64,000 nucleotides of DNA from Sunxiuqinia sp965230765 (lineage in GTDB: Bacteria > Bacteroidota > Bacteroidia > Bacteroidales > Prolixibacteraceae). Shown here piece by piece: positions 1 through 7,792 of this stretch. The stretch's first letter is position 1; the number at the start of each line of letters is the position of its first letter. The stretch spans positions 1,426,001 through 1,490,000 of the forward strand of contig CBDDLR010000001.1 of NCBI GenBank assembly GCA_965230765.1, written 5' to 3'. Made by a program: the position numbers and the translations under genes. The notes beneath the pieces are model-generated. The model had not been told where the DNA came from and ran no database searches. It worked only from the letters and a program-made list of their open reading frames with translations.

Positions 1-156
1 CCAGAACGTTTAGTTGAAAAAGCTGTAAGAGGAATGTTGCCTAAAAACCGTTTAGGACGCCAAATATACAGCAACATGAAGGTATATGTTGGACCTGAGC
101 ACAAGCAAGAAGCTCAAAACCCAAAAGTAATTGATTTGAATACGATTAAATTATAA
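1..156 (+). CDS. rplM: Ribosomal protein L13 (uL13), C-terminal part
   Basis: This is the last 51 codons of a gene that begins before the window; the frame is open from base 1 to the TAA at 154-156. The residues ERLVEKAVRGMLPKN and RLGRQI match the well conserved C-terminal segment of large-subunit protein L13. The start of rpsI follows after two bases, the usual rplM-rpsI pair seen across bacteria, so the two are translated from one message. In Bacteroidota this pair commonly precedes rpsB and tsf, as here. Confidence 0.93.
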   Translation, partial: PERLVEKAVRGMLPKNRLGRQIYSNMKVYVGPEHKQEAQNPKVIDLNTIKL

Positions 157-158
157 CA

Positions 159-545
159 ATGGAAGTAGTAAATACCATAGGACGTAGGAAAAGTGCCGTT
201 GCTCGTATTTATGTTAGCGAAGGCAAAGGAAACATTACCATTAACAAAAGGGAATTGAAAGATTATTTCCCAAATGGTACACTACAGTATATTGTTATGC
301 AGCCACTTAACTTGTTAGGTGTTGCTGACCAATACGACATTAAAGTAAACTTGGATGGCGGTGGAATTAAAGGACAAGCAGAAGCAGTTCGCTTGGCTAT
401 TTCCCGTGCAATGGTTGAAATCAATGAAGAATCAAAAACTGAATTGAAAAAAGCCGGTTTCATGACACGTGACCCACGTGAGGTAGAACGTAAGAAACCA
501 GGACAACCAAAAGCACGTAAGCGCTTCCAGTTCTCAAAACGTTAA
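159..545 (+). CDS. rpsI: Ribosomal protein S9 (uS9)
   Basis: Small-subunit ribosomal protein of 128 residues, the normal length. The N-terminus has the family signature TIGRRKSAVARIY, and the centre has GGGIKGQAEAVRLAISRA. The C-terminus ends KARKRFQFSKR, the basic tail that in other bacteria reaches the P-site tRNA. The ATG at 159 lies two bases after the rplM stop, implying translational coupling. A 111-base gap with a stem-loop separates it from rpsB. Confidence 0.97.
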   Translation: MEVVNTIGRRKSAVARIYVSEGKGNITINKRELKDYFPNGTLQYIVMQPLNLLGVADQYDIKVNLDGGGIKGQAEAVRLAISRAMVEINEESKTELKKAGFMTRDPREVERKKPGQPKARKRFQFSKR

Positions 546-578
546 TACGTTTATTATTTATTATAACTGTGGATCTGA

Positions 579-623
579 AACCACTGGGACTCCCAGCATC
601 ATGCCAGGGACTACTCAGGGGTT
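579..623 (+). promoter_or_regulatory. Stem-loop in the rpsB 5' leader
   Basis: In the gap between rpsI and rpsB the sequence can fold into CTGGG (584-588), loop ACT, CCCAG (592-596). An outer helix AACC (579-582) with GGTT (620-623) could enclose it. No run of T follows, so it does not look like a terminator. Ribosomal protein operons often carry leader structures bound by one of their own products, and S2 is such a regulator in some bacteria. A role for S2 here is inference only. Confidence 0.35.
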
Positions 624-656
624 GCTTTTCAACAATTTATTACTAAAAGTAAAAAG

Positions 657-1478
657 ATGCCAAGAACAAATTTTCAAGAATTATTGGATGCAGGTGTACA
701 CTTTGGTCACCTGAAAAGAAAGTGGAATCCAAACATGGCTCCATACATTTTCATGGAGAAAAATGGAATCCACATTATCGACCTTCAAAAAACAGTCGTA
801 AAAATTGACGAGTGTGCTGCTGCGATTAAACAAATTGCCAAGTCAGGACGCAAAATCTTATTTGTTGCTACTAAGAAGCAGGCAAAAGAAATTGTTTCTG
901 ATTTAGTAGGTGGAGTGAACATGCCTTACGTAGTTGAACGTTGGCCAGGTGGTATGCTTACCAACTTCCCAACAATCCGTAAAGCGGTGAAGAAAATGAT
1001 CTCCATCGACAAAATGATGAAAGACAGCAGCTGGGACAACTTGTCAAAACGCGAAAAACTTCAGATTACACGTCAGCGTGCAAAACTGGAAAAAATCCTG
1101 GGTAGTATCTCTGATCTTACCCGTCTTCCAGCAGCATTGTTCGTTGTTGATGTACTGAAAGAAAAAATCGCCGTGCGTGAAGCTCAAAAATTAGGTATCC
1201 CCGTATTTGCAATGGTTGACACCAACTCTGAGCCAGAAGGTTTAGATTTCGTGATCCCAGCAAACGACGATGCTTCACAATCCATTCGTTTGATTGTTCG
1301 CCTAATGACTGAAGCGATTGCTGAAGGTTTGAATGAACGCAAAGTAGAGCGTGAAAATGATGACGCCGAAGCCAGCAAGAAAAAAGCAAAAGATGATAAA
1401 AAGTCTGCTGCAAAAGCTGAAGAAGTAGAAGAGGTGAAGGAGGAAGCTGAAGCTAAAGCTGAAAAAACAGAAGAATAA
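657..1478 (+). CDS. rpsB: Ribosomal protein S2 (uS2) with charged C-terminal tail
   Basis: Small-subunit protein S2, 273 residues. The N-terminus FQELLDAGVHFGHLKRKWNP is diagnostic, as are VERWPGGMLTNF and the LPAALFVVDVLKE segment. The core ends near residue 225. The remaining roughly 45 residues are almost only K, E, A and D (AEASKKKAKDDKK and a run of EAKAE-type repeats), a low-complexity tail that lengthens the protein beyond the roughly 240 residues of E. coli S2. The gene is followed 36 bases later by tsf, the classical rpsB-tsf order. Confidence 0.97.
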   Translation: MPRTNFQELLDAGVHFGHLKRKWNPNMAPYIFMEKNGIHIIDLQKTVVKIDECAAAIKQIAKSGRKILFVATKKQAKEIVSDLVGGVNMPYVVERWPGGMLTNFPTIRKAVKKMISIDKMMKDSSWDNLSKREKLQITRQRAKLEKILGSISDLTRLPAALFVVDVLKEKIAVREAQKLGIPVFAMVDTNSEPEGLDFVIPANDDASQSIRLIVRLMTEAIAEGLNERKVERENDDAEASKKKAKDDKKSAAKAEEVEEVKEEAEAKAEKTEE

Positions 1479-1514
1479 TTGCTCAATTAAACAAACAATA
1501 AATTTTAAACAATT

Positions 1515-2342
1515 ATGGCAATTACCGCTGCAGATGTAATGAAGTTGCGTAAAGCAACAGGTGCTGGTATGATGGACTGTAAAAAAGCCCTTACCGAAGC
1601 CGATGGCGACTTTGACGGCGCCGTTCAAATTATCCGTGAAAAAGGTAAACTGGTTGCAAGCAAACGTTCTGATCGCAAAGCATCAGAAGGTGTAGCTCTT
1701 GCAAAAGTGTCTGATGATAATAAATTTGGAGCTATTGTAGTTCTAAATTGCGAAACTGACTTCGTTGCTAAAAACGAAGATTTTGTAAAGAAAACTGCTG
1801 ATTTTGCTGGTGTTGCAGTTGCTGGAAAACCTGCAGATATTGAAGCCTTGAAAGCTCTTGAATTGGAAGGACGTACAATTGCCGACCAGGTAACTGAGCA
1901 AACAGGTGTTATCGGTGAAAAAATCGAGCTTGGGTACTATTCAAACATCAATGCTGAATACGTTGTTGGTTACATTCACCCAGGTAACAAATTGGCCACT
2001 TTGGTTGGTTTTAGCAAAACTGGTTTTGATGCACAAGTAGGTAAAGATATAGCTATGCAAGTTGCTGCTATGAGCCCGGTTGCTGTTGATAAAGATTCAG
2101 TTTCTCAGGAAGTGATCGATAAAGAATTGGAAATTGCTAAGGAAAAATTCCGTCAGGAAGGTAAACCAGAAGCAATGCTTGACAAAATTGCTCAAGGTTC
2201 TTTGAACAAATTCTTTAAAGAGAACACTTTGTTGAACCAGGCTTTTGTAAAAGACAACAAGCAAACTGTAAAAGATTACCTTAAATCAGTTGATGCTGAA
2301 TTAACAGTGACTGAATTCAAGCGTTTCGCACTTTCAGAATAA
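1515..2342 (+). CDS. tsf: Translation elongation factor Ts
   Basis: EF-Ts exchanges GDP for GTP on EF-Tu. The protein has 275 residues, the usual length. It begins with the UBA-like N-terminal domain AADVMKLRKATGAGMMDCKK, which binds EF-Tu, followed by the signature CETDFVAKNEDFV in the core domain. It is the last gene of the rplM-rpsI-rpsB-tsf cluster and is closed by a strong terminator 26 bases after the stop codon. Confidence 0.97.
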   Translation: MAITAADVMKLRKATGAGMMDCKKALTEADGDFDGAVQIIREKGKLVASKRSDRKASEGVALAKVSDDNKFGAIVVLNCETDFVAKNEDFVKKTADFAGVAVAGKPADIEALKALELEGRTIADQVTEQTGVIGEKIELGYYSNINAEYVVGYIHPGNKLATLVGFSKTGFDAQVGKDIAMQVAAMSPVAVDKDSVSQEVIDKELEIAKEKFRQEGKPEAMLDKIAQGSLNKFFKENTLLNQAFVKDNKQTVKDYLKSVDAELTVTEFKRFALSE

Positions 2343-2367
2343 TAAGTTTTTTATTCGATATATTGAA

Positions 2368-2398
2368 AACCTGTATGGACTCCATGCAGGTTTTTTTT
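2368..2398 (+). terminator. Intrinsic terminator after tsf
   Basis: An 11-bp stem pairs AACCTGTATGG (2368-2378) with CCATGCAGGTT (2382-2392) around the loop ACT, with a single G-T wobble, and runs directly into eight T residues. It is well placed to end the ribosomal-protein/tsf transcript. Confidence 0.85.
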
Positions 2399-2482
2399 GT
2401 ATTGGGTCAAGAAATCTCCAGGTTTCTGATTTTGAGCGGATTGTAAGACTTCATGGTTTTGGTCTACTTCACTATAAGGTAG

Positions 2483-2643
2483 GGATGAAGGTGTCCAAAA
2501 AGTACCTTATCTGCACCTTCAACGACTTTTACCCTTACATTCCCTAAAGGGGAGTCGTTGAAATTCAGGTTCCCTTTAGGGTTAGGGTAAAACTGAATTT
2601 CATGAAATACACAATTATGCTTACTTTTTGGACACCCTCATCC
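2483..2643. repeat. MITE-like hairpin element with nested inverted repeats
   Basis: Most of the 322-base gap between tsf and the toxin gene is a 161-bp element with 22-bp terminal inverted repeats, 2483-2504 (GGATGA..GGTGTCCAAAAAGTA) and 2622-2643, that match at 21 of 22 positions. Inside lie further inverted repeats: TTCAACGACT (2518-2527) with AGTCGTTGAA (2553-2562), and two copies of a CCCT(T)TAAAGGG/CCCTTTAGGG motif beside TTTTACCCT and AGGGTAAAA. The whole element could fold into one branched hairpin. No coding frame and no clear target-site duplication were seen. It may be a non-autonomous mobile element or a long structured intergenic repeat. Confidence 0.55.
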
Positions 2644-2664
2644 TTGTGTTCACGTTCACGTGGC

Positions 2665-2997
2665 TTAATACCTCAAAATATCATCAAGCCCTTGTTTCAG
2701 TTGGCTAAGTTCTTCCTTGCTGATTGTCCCGATCTTTTTTACAAGCCTGTTTTTTGAAATAGAACGAATATGAAAAATCATAATTTCAGATTTTTCTTTT
2801 AATCCATTCTGATCGTCAGGATCAAGAATTACATTCCCTTTATAATCATAAATTTTTGTAGTCAGAGGACAAGTAATAACCACATCCAGGTATTTATTTA
2901 GCATATCTCCGCTAATTATTACAACTGGTCTGTAACCTTGCTGTTCGCTCCCTTTGGTCGGATTCAGGTCAGCGTACCAAATTTCACACTGTTTCAT
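2665..2997 (-). CDS. MazF/PemK-family toxin (endoribonuclease)
   Basis: Small 110-residue protein with the MazF/PemK signature at its N-terminus: IWYADLNPTKGSEQQGYRP followed by VVIIS. This segment forms the core beta-barrel and active-site loop of the family, whose members cleave mRNA. A second conserved piece, VVITCPLTTK, follows near residue 40. The start overlaps the last four bases of the upstream antitoxin gene, so toxin is made after antitoxin by coupled translation. Function is assigned from family and context. Confidence 0.88.
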   Translation of the reverse strand: MKQCEIWYADLNPTKGSEQQGYRPVVIISGDMLNKYLDVVITCPLTTKIYDYKGNVILDPDDQNGLKEKSEIMIFHIRSISKNRLVKKIGTISKEELSQLKQGLDDILRY

Positions 2998-3227
2998 TGA
3001 TCCAACTGTTTTAAATAGTCTTCCATGCCTTCTTCCGCCAAATTCAGAATATCTAAATCTTCACTGGCTTTTTTATATGATTTCACATACTCTGAACGAA
3101 TAAGTTGATCAAGATAGATGGTTAATGCTTTCTCAATTATTTTGTTTTTAGGCATGGATAATCTTCCCGCAGTTTCGTTTAGCTTTTTTAGAAGATCATC
3201 CGGAAGTGTACTGGTAAATGTGGTCAT
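2994..3227 (-). CDS. Ribbon-helix-helix antitoxin of the MazF pair
   Basis: This 77-residue protein begins MTTFTSTLPDDLLKKLNET and continues GRLSMPKNKIIEKALTIYL, the pattern of a CopG/MetJ-type ribbon-helix-helix domain (one strand, two helices) that dimerises on DNA. The acidic C-terminal third (DLDILNLAEEGMEDYLKQL) would wrap and neutralise the toxin. It is the first gene of the pair and overlaps the toxin gene by ATGA. A candidate operator-promoter lies just upstream (3240-3284), fitting autoregulation as in other such pairs. Confidence 0.82.
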   Translation of the reverse strand: MTTFTSTLPDDLLKKLNETAGRLSMPKNKIIEKALTIYLDQLIRSEYVKSYKKASEDLDILNLAEEGMEDYLKQLDQ

Positions 3228-3239
3228 TATTTCTAATAG

Positions 3240-3284
3240 ATATTTGTGAAATACAAATATAAATTAAAAATAAGCAAAAATCAA
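3240..3284 (-). promoter_or_regulatory. Promoter and candidate operator of the toxin-antitoxin operon
   Basis: On the minus strand a Bacteroidota -7 element TATATTTG occupies 3261-3254 and a -33 TTG occupies 3284-3282, with a 20-bp spacer. A perfect 8-bp inverted repeat, ATATTTGT (3240-3247) and ACAAATAT (3253-3260) around GAAAT, overlaps the -7 element. A ribbon-helix-helix dimer bound there would block the promoter. The elements are seen directly; binding is inferred. Confidence 0.5.
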
Positions 3285-3396
3285 TTGACTACTTGAAACA
3301 TGCGTTTGCTTATTAATAATAAATTTTCCAGCTTCTGACTTCGTTCTTCAAGCCATAAAATATATTCTCTTACTTTTATTAGCCAAAACAAACTGT

Positions 3397-4152
3397 ATGG
3401 AATTCTATTCGTCATTTGAACTTACTTCTTTCCAATGGCTGATTATTGCTGCTTGCGGATTGCTTGTCGGCATGTCAAAAGTTGGTGTTCCTGGTGTGTC
3501 CATGGTGGTTGTGCCAACGCTCGCTTTCATATTTGGCGGGAAACTCTCAACTGGCGTACTTCTTCCCATGCTGATAATGGCAGATGTGTTTGGTGTGGTC
3601 TACTACAGAAGGCATGCAGAATGGAAGTTCCTTTATAAAATATTCCCCTGGGCATTTGTTGGAGTTGCCCTGGCGTTATGGGTTGGTGAGCTTGTGAATG
3701 ATGAACAGTTTAAAGATATTATTGCAGTGTTGGTATTTGTATGCATCGGATTGATGTTGTTACGGGACAAGAGAAAAGCTCAGGATTTTTTCCCCGATCA
3801 ATGGTGGTTTGCAGCAACCATGGGAATATTGGGTGGCTTTGCAACCATGATAGGAAATGTGGCCGGACCAATTTTTGCCATTTATTTGTTGGCTATGCAC
3901 CTGCCCAAAAATAACTTCATTGGTACATCAGCCTGGTTCTTCATGATTATAAACCTGTCCAAATTTCCATTGCATGTTTTTATATGGAAAACGATCTCGG
4001 CCAATAGTTTGATCATTGATTTAGTTGCTTTACCAGCCATTGCCACTGGTGCATTTCTAGGGATTGCATTGGTGAAAAAAATTCAGGAAAAAACATACCG
4101 TTTGGCCGTAATTATTGTAACTGCATTGTCAGCATTTCTTTTGTTGGTGTAA
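3397..4152 (+). CDS. TauE/SafE-family membrane permease
   Basis: A 251-residue integral membrane protein with about seven or eight hydrophobic helices. The first helix carries the family pattern GLLVGMSKVGVPGVSMVVVP. A second glycine-rich repeat, GILGGFATMIGNVAGPIFAIY, begins the other half, as expected for this internally duplicated family (also called DUF81). Characterised members export sulfite, sulfoacetate or related small anions, but the substrate cannot be read from sequence. It stands alone, facing away from the toxin-antitoxin pair. No convincing promoter was picked out. Confidence 0.8.
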   Translation: MEFYSSFELTSFQWLIIAACGLLVGMSKVGVPGVSMVVVPTLAFIFGGKLSTGVLLPMLIMADVFGVVYYRRHAEWKFLYKIFPWAFVGVALALWVGELVNDEQFKDIIAVLVFVCIGLMLLRDKRKAQDFFPDQWWFAATMGILGGFATMIGNVAGPIFAIYLLAMHLPKNNFIGTSAWFFMIINLSKFPLHVFIWKTISANSLIIDLVALPAIATGAFLGIALVKKIQEKTYRLAVIIVTALSAFLLLV

Positions 4153-4218
4153 AAGAAAACAAATCATTTTTGCAGAAGTTATATCTTTGAATTTCTAATT
4201 GATGAAAAGATATTTCTC

Positions 4219-4932
4219 ATGGAACAACTAAAAACCTTTTTTCAAGATAAACCAATAAAAAATGTACTCGATATTGGAACAGGATCGGGCGATTTCATTA
4301 AAGTTTTGGATGATACTTTTGGCGAATCAGTTTCAATTACTGGGACTGACCCTGGTGAGCAATGGCTAAAGGAAGCAAGGACAAGGTTTCCTAAAAACCA
4401 CATTGAGTTTATAAGAATGGAAGGGGAGGAACTCGATTTTGAAGATCATTCATTTGATGTGGTTTCCATTTCGAACGCCCTGCACCATTTGAAAGATATT
4501 GAGCAAAGCTTTCAGGAAATGAAACGGGTACTCAAACCTGATGGATGGCTGATTGTCAATGAGATTTCAGATGGTGAACTGAATGAGGCACAGGAAAACC
4601 AAAAAATGCTCCATCATTTTAAATCGTTTGTTGACCGTATGCATGGAATTTCGCACCGGGAAACCTGGGGAAAAGATGAAATAAGGCAAATAGTTGAGGA
4701 AAATTATGTGCAGATTGAGCTCACTTTTCCTTACCAGAAAATGAAAAACCCCAATTTTGATGAAGTATTCCTGGATGAGAAATATCAAATGATGGAAAAT
4801 CTATTGGAAGAATTGCAGGGAAGGCCAGAGTATGAGCTAATGGAAAGCAAATTACCATTGTTTAAGCAACGATTGCACAAACATGGCTTTCAGTTAGCAA
4901 CTCATTTAATGACCATAGGACAATTCAAATAA
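4219..4932 (+). CDS. SAM-dependent class I methyltransferase
   Basis: A 237-residue protein with a Rossmann-type methyltransferase fold. Motif I is VLDIGTGSGDFIKVL near residue 16; an acidic loop GTDPGEQWL follows, then DVVSISNALHHLKD (motif IV/post-I) and MKRVLKPDGWLIVNEIS, typical of the Methyltransf_11/UbiE-like group. The acceptor substrate is unknown. Seven bases separate it from the next gene, so the two are likely cotranscribed. Confidence 0.82.
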   Translation: MEQLKTFFQDKPIKNVLDIGTGSGDFIKVLDDTFGESVSITGTDPGEQWLKEARTRFPKNHIEFIRMEGEELDFEDHSFDVVSISNALHHLKDIEQSFQEMKRVLKPDGWLIVNEISDGELNEAQENQKMLHHFKSFVDRMHGISHRETWGKDEIRQIVEENYVQIELTFPYQKMKNPNFDEVFLDEKYQMMENLLEELQGRPEYELMESKLPLFKQRLHKHGFQLATHLMTIGQFK

Positions 4933-4939
4933 ACATTTT

Positions 4940-5518
4940 ATGGCAAAAATAAACTGGAAACCTGGTACAATGATTTACCCACTTCCCGCAGTGTTGGTTA
5001 GTTGCGGTGAGACTCCAGAAGAATACAATTTAATCACCATCGCCTGGACAGGAACAATCTGTAGCGATCCGCCAATGTGCTACATTTCTGTTCGAAAAAG
5101 CAGGCATTCATATGATATCATCAAACGAACAGGTGAGTATGTAATTAACCTCACAACCGAAGAACTTGCCCGCGCAACAGATTGGTGCGGTGTACGTTCA
5201 GGTTCAAAATTCAACAAGTGGAAAGAAATGGGTTTAACTCCTGCACCGGCATCAATTGTAAAAGCACCCATTGTTGAAGAAGCACCTATCAGTATTGAAT
5301 GCAAAGTAAAAGATATTGTTGAGCTTGGTACTCACGATATGTTTATCTCGGAGGTAGTTAACGTGATTGCCGATGATAAATACCTGGATGAAGAAACAGG
5401 TGCTTTCAGCCTGAAAAAGTCGAACCCAATCACCTATTCTCACGGGCACTATTTTAAGCTGGGCGAGCCAATCGGAAAATTCGGATGGTCGGTTGAAAAA
5501 AAGAAGAAGAGGAAGTAA
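4940..5518 (+). CDS. Flavin reductase-like (FMN-binding split-barrel) protein
   Basis: A 192-residue protein of the flavin reductase-like domain family. Recognisable pieces are YPLPAVLVSCGE at the N-terminus, NLITIAWTGTICSDPPMCYISVR in the barrel where FMN would bind, and EYVINLTTEELARATDWCG. These proteins bind FMN and often reduce flavin or other small substrates; the actual substrate is not evident. The C-terminus is very basic (EKKKKRK). It follows the methyltransferase gene closely and ends at a palindrome that may terminate transcription. Confidence 0.82.
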   Translation: MAKINWKPGTMIYPLPAVLVSCGETPEEYNLITIAWTGTICSDPPMCYISVRKSRHSYDIIKRTGEYVINLTTEELARATDWCGVRSGSKFNKWKEMGLTPAPASIVKAPIVEEAPISIECKVKDIVELGTHDMFISEVVNVIADDKYLDEETGAFSLKKSNPITYSHGHYFKLGEPIGKFGWSVEKKKKRK

Positions 5519-5537
5519 ACTTAAGCTTAAGTTTTTT
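5517..5537 (+). terminator. Possible terminator after the flavin reductase-like gene
   Basis: An 18-bp perfect palindrome, AAACTTAAG/CTTAAGTTT (5517-5534), overlaps the stop codon and continues into a run of six T. The stem is AT-rich and the loop must come from the palindrome centre, so termination would be moderate. Confidence 0.45.
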
Positions 5538-5603
5538 GTAATTAAATGCGAATAACTGATACGAATACCCAGCAACTTTACTAAAAAACTTAAAATATAC
5601 ATA

Positions 5604-7712
5604 ATGAAGAAATCGATTTGGGCCCTGTTGCCCGCATTTTTAATTTTATTTGTAATGAACAATTCTGTTGCAGAAAACAACAAAAACCCATTATTGAAGC
5701 CGTTTAACACGCCTCACCAAACCCCACCTTTTGAAGAAATTAAGAACGAGCATTTCATACCAGCATTTAAGGCTGCTATAGCTGAAGCGCGTGCTGAAGT
5801 TCAACAAGTGATTGAGAACCCTGAAAAACCAACCTTTGAGAACACGGTTGTGGCAATGGATAAATCCGGGGGAAAACTGGGGATTATTAGCAAAATATTT
5901 TTCAATTTAAATGGTGCCGAAACCAATGAGGAAATGCAAAAAATTGCGCAGGAAGTAGCACCTATGCTATCGGAATTCAGCAATGACATTTCTTTGAACA
6001 AAGATCTTTTTGAAAAAGTAAAAGCAGTATACAGCAAAAAAGATCAATTGGGTTTAAATCCTGAACAGCAAACATTGTTGGAAAACTCATATCTTGGATT
6101 TGTAAGAAACGGAGCAAATCTTTCGGAAGAACAGAAAACACGTTATCGTGAAATTTCAACCGAGCTTTCAAAATTAAGTCTTCAATTTTCCGAGAATGTT
6201 TTGGCAGAAACCAATGCCTTTGAATTATTGATTACTGACGAGAAAGACCTGTCGGGTTTGCCTGAATTTGCCCGTGATGCTGCTGCACACACTGCTAAAG
6301 CTAAAGAAAAGGAGGGGTGGTTGTTCACTTTACAATACCCAAGTTTCCTGCCTTTTATGAAGTATGCAGATAACCGCGAACTACGTGAAAAAATGTACAG
6401 GGCCTTCACTTCAAAAGCCAACAAGGGAAATGAATTTGACAACAAAGAATTGGTTAAGAAAATTGTAAACCTGAACTTGGAGAAAGCGAACTTGCTTGGT
6501 TATACATCTCATGCTGAATTTCAATTGGAGAGACGAATGGCCGAGACACCTGAAAAGGTAGATGCTTTTTTGAATGAGTTGCATCAAGCATCTCGTCCTT
6601 CAGCTGAAAAAGAATTTGCAGAAGTAACACAATTTGCAAAAGAACTTGGTTTTGATGGAAAAATTCAGCGTTGGGATTGGGGCTACTACTCGGAGAAATT
6701 AAAGAATGCCAACTATGGATTTAATGAAGAAGAAATCAAGCCATACTTCAAGTTGGATAATGTAATTGATGGTGTATTTTCATTAACCAACACGCTATTT
6801 GGAATTGAGCTTAAAGAAAACACGGACATTCAGGTTTATCATTCGGAAGTGAAAGCCTATGACGTTTTTGATGAAAAAGGAGATTTCCTGGCGGTATTAT
6901 ACTTGGATTTCTTTCCAAGGGATGGCAAGCGTTCCGGTGCATGGATGACTGATTTCCGAAACCAATACAATCATAATGGTAAAGATGTACGTCCTCACAT
7001 TAGTATTGTAACAAATTTCACAAAACCTACCGAATCGAAACCTTCATTGTTGACCTTTGGTGAGTTGACTACTTTCCTGCACGAGTTCGGGCACGCATTG
7101 CATGGAATGCTTTCAAGATGCACATATTCTGGGCTTTCGGGTACTAGCGTATTCAGGGATTTTGTTGAGCTTCCATCTCAGGTAATGGAGAATTGGGCTA
7201 CTGAAAAAGAATGGCTTGACCAGTTTGCGGTTCATTATGAAACAGGCGAAAAACTTCCTGAAGAATTGATTGATAAACTGATTGCTGCTAAGAATTTCCA
7301 GGCTGGATACATGTCTGAAAGACAATTAAGTTTTGGCATGCTTGATATGGCGTTTTATTCACTTGAAGAGCCAATTACAGGAAAAATTCAAGATATTGAA
7401 ACAAAAGCAATTGCTCCAACTGAGCTCTTTGATCCGATTGAAGGAAGCATGATGAGTACAGCATTTTCCCATATTTTTGCAGGCGGTTATGCGGCTGGTT
7501 ACTATGGTTACAAATGGGCAGAGGTGCTGGATGCCGATGCATTTGCTGCATTTAAAGAAAATGGCATTTTTGACAGGAAGACTGCCGATGCATTCCGAAT
7601 TAATGTACTTGAAAAAGGTGGTAGTGAACATCCAATGATTTTGTACAAACGATTCCGGGGACAAGAACCATCCATTGATGCTTTATTGGAAAGAAGTGGA
7701 TTGAAGAACTAG
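5604..7712 (+). CDS. M3-family metallopeptidase (oligopeptidase / peptidyl-dipeptidase type), secreted
   Basis: A 702-residue zinc peptidase of the thimet oligopeptidase family, about the length of E. coli Dcp. The zinc site HEFGHALHG is followed by FVELPSQVMENW, which supplies the third ligand glutamate. The N-terminus MKKSIWALLPAFLILFVMNN followed by SVAENN looks like a Sec signal peptide, placing the enzyme in the periplasm, where it would trim oligopeptides. It stands alone between two terminators. Whether it releases dipeptides like Dcp or cleaves internally like OpdA cannot be told. Confidence 0.92.
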   Translation: MKKSIWALLPAFLILFVMNNSVAENNKNPLLKPFNTPHQTPPFEEIKNEHFIPAFKAAIAEARAEVQQVIENPEKPTFENTVVAMDKSGGKLGIISKIFFNLNGAETNEEMQKIAQEVAPMLSEFSNDISLNKDLFEKVKAVYSKKDQLGLNPEQQTLLENSYLGFVRNGANLSEEQKTRYREISTELSKLSLQFSENVLAETNAFELLITDEKDLSGLPEFARDAAAHTAKAKEKEGWLFTLQYPSFLPFMKYADNRELREKMYRAFTSKANKGNEFDNKELVKKIVNLNLEKANLLGYTSHAEFQLERRMAETPEKVDAFLNELHQASRPSAEKEFAEVTQFAKELGFDGKIQRWDWGYYSEKLKNANYGFNEEEIKPYFKLDNVIDGVFSLTNTLFGIELKENTDIQVYHSEVKAYDVFDEKGDFLAVLYLDFFPRDGKRSGAWMTDFRNQYNHNGKDVRPHISIVTNFTKPTESKPSLLTFGELTTFLHEFGHALHGMLSRCTYSGLSGTSVFRDFVELPSQVMENWATEKEWLDQFAVHYETGEKLPEELIDKLIAAKNFQAGYMSERQLSFGMLDMAFYSLEEPITGKIQDIETKAIAPTELFDPIEGSMMSTAFSHIFAGGYAAGYYGYKWAEVLDADAFAAFKENGIFDRKTADAFRINVLEKGGSEHPMILYKRFRGQEPSIDALLERSGLKN

Positions 7713-7736
7713 ATTTTCAGATTCAAGATAAAATGA

Positions 7737-7774
7737 AAGATGCCATTCGTCTACTGACAGATGGCATCTTTTTT
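7737..7774. terminator. Bidirectional terminator between the M3 peptidase and galE
   Basis: AAAGATGCCAT (7736-7746) pairs with ATGGCATCTTT (7761-7771), with T residues on the plus side and A residues upstream, so it can stop transcription of the peptidase gene on the plus strand and of galE on the minus strand. The two genes converge here. Confidence 0.75.
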
Positions 7775-7792
7775 ATGATAGCTTATTTCCTT

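Noticed and set aside
1117..1628. Overlapping antisense frames of about 100 codons under rpsB and tsf
   Set aside because: They mirror the repetitive K/E/A tail of rpsB and have no recognisable domains or start context; shadows of the real genes.
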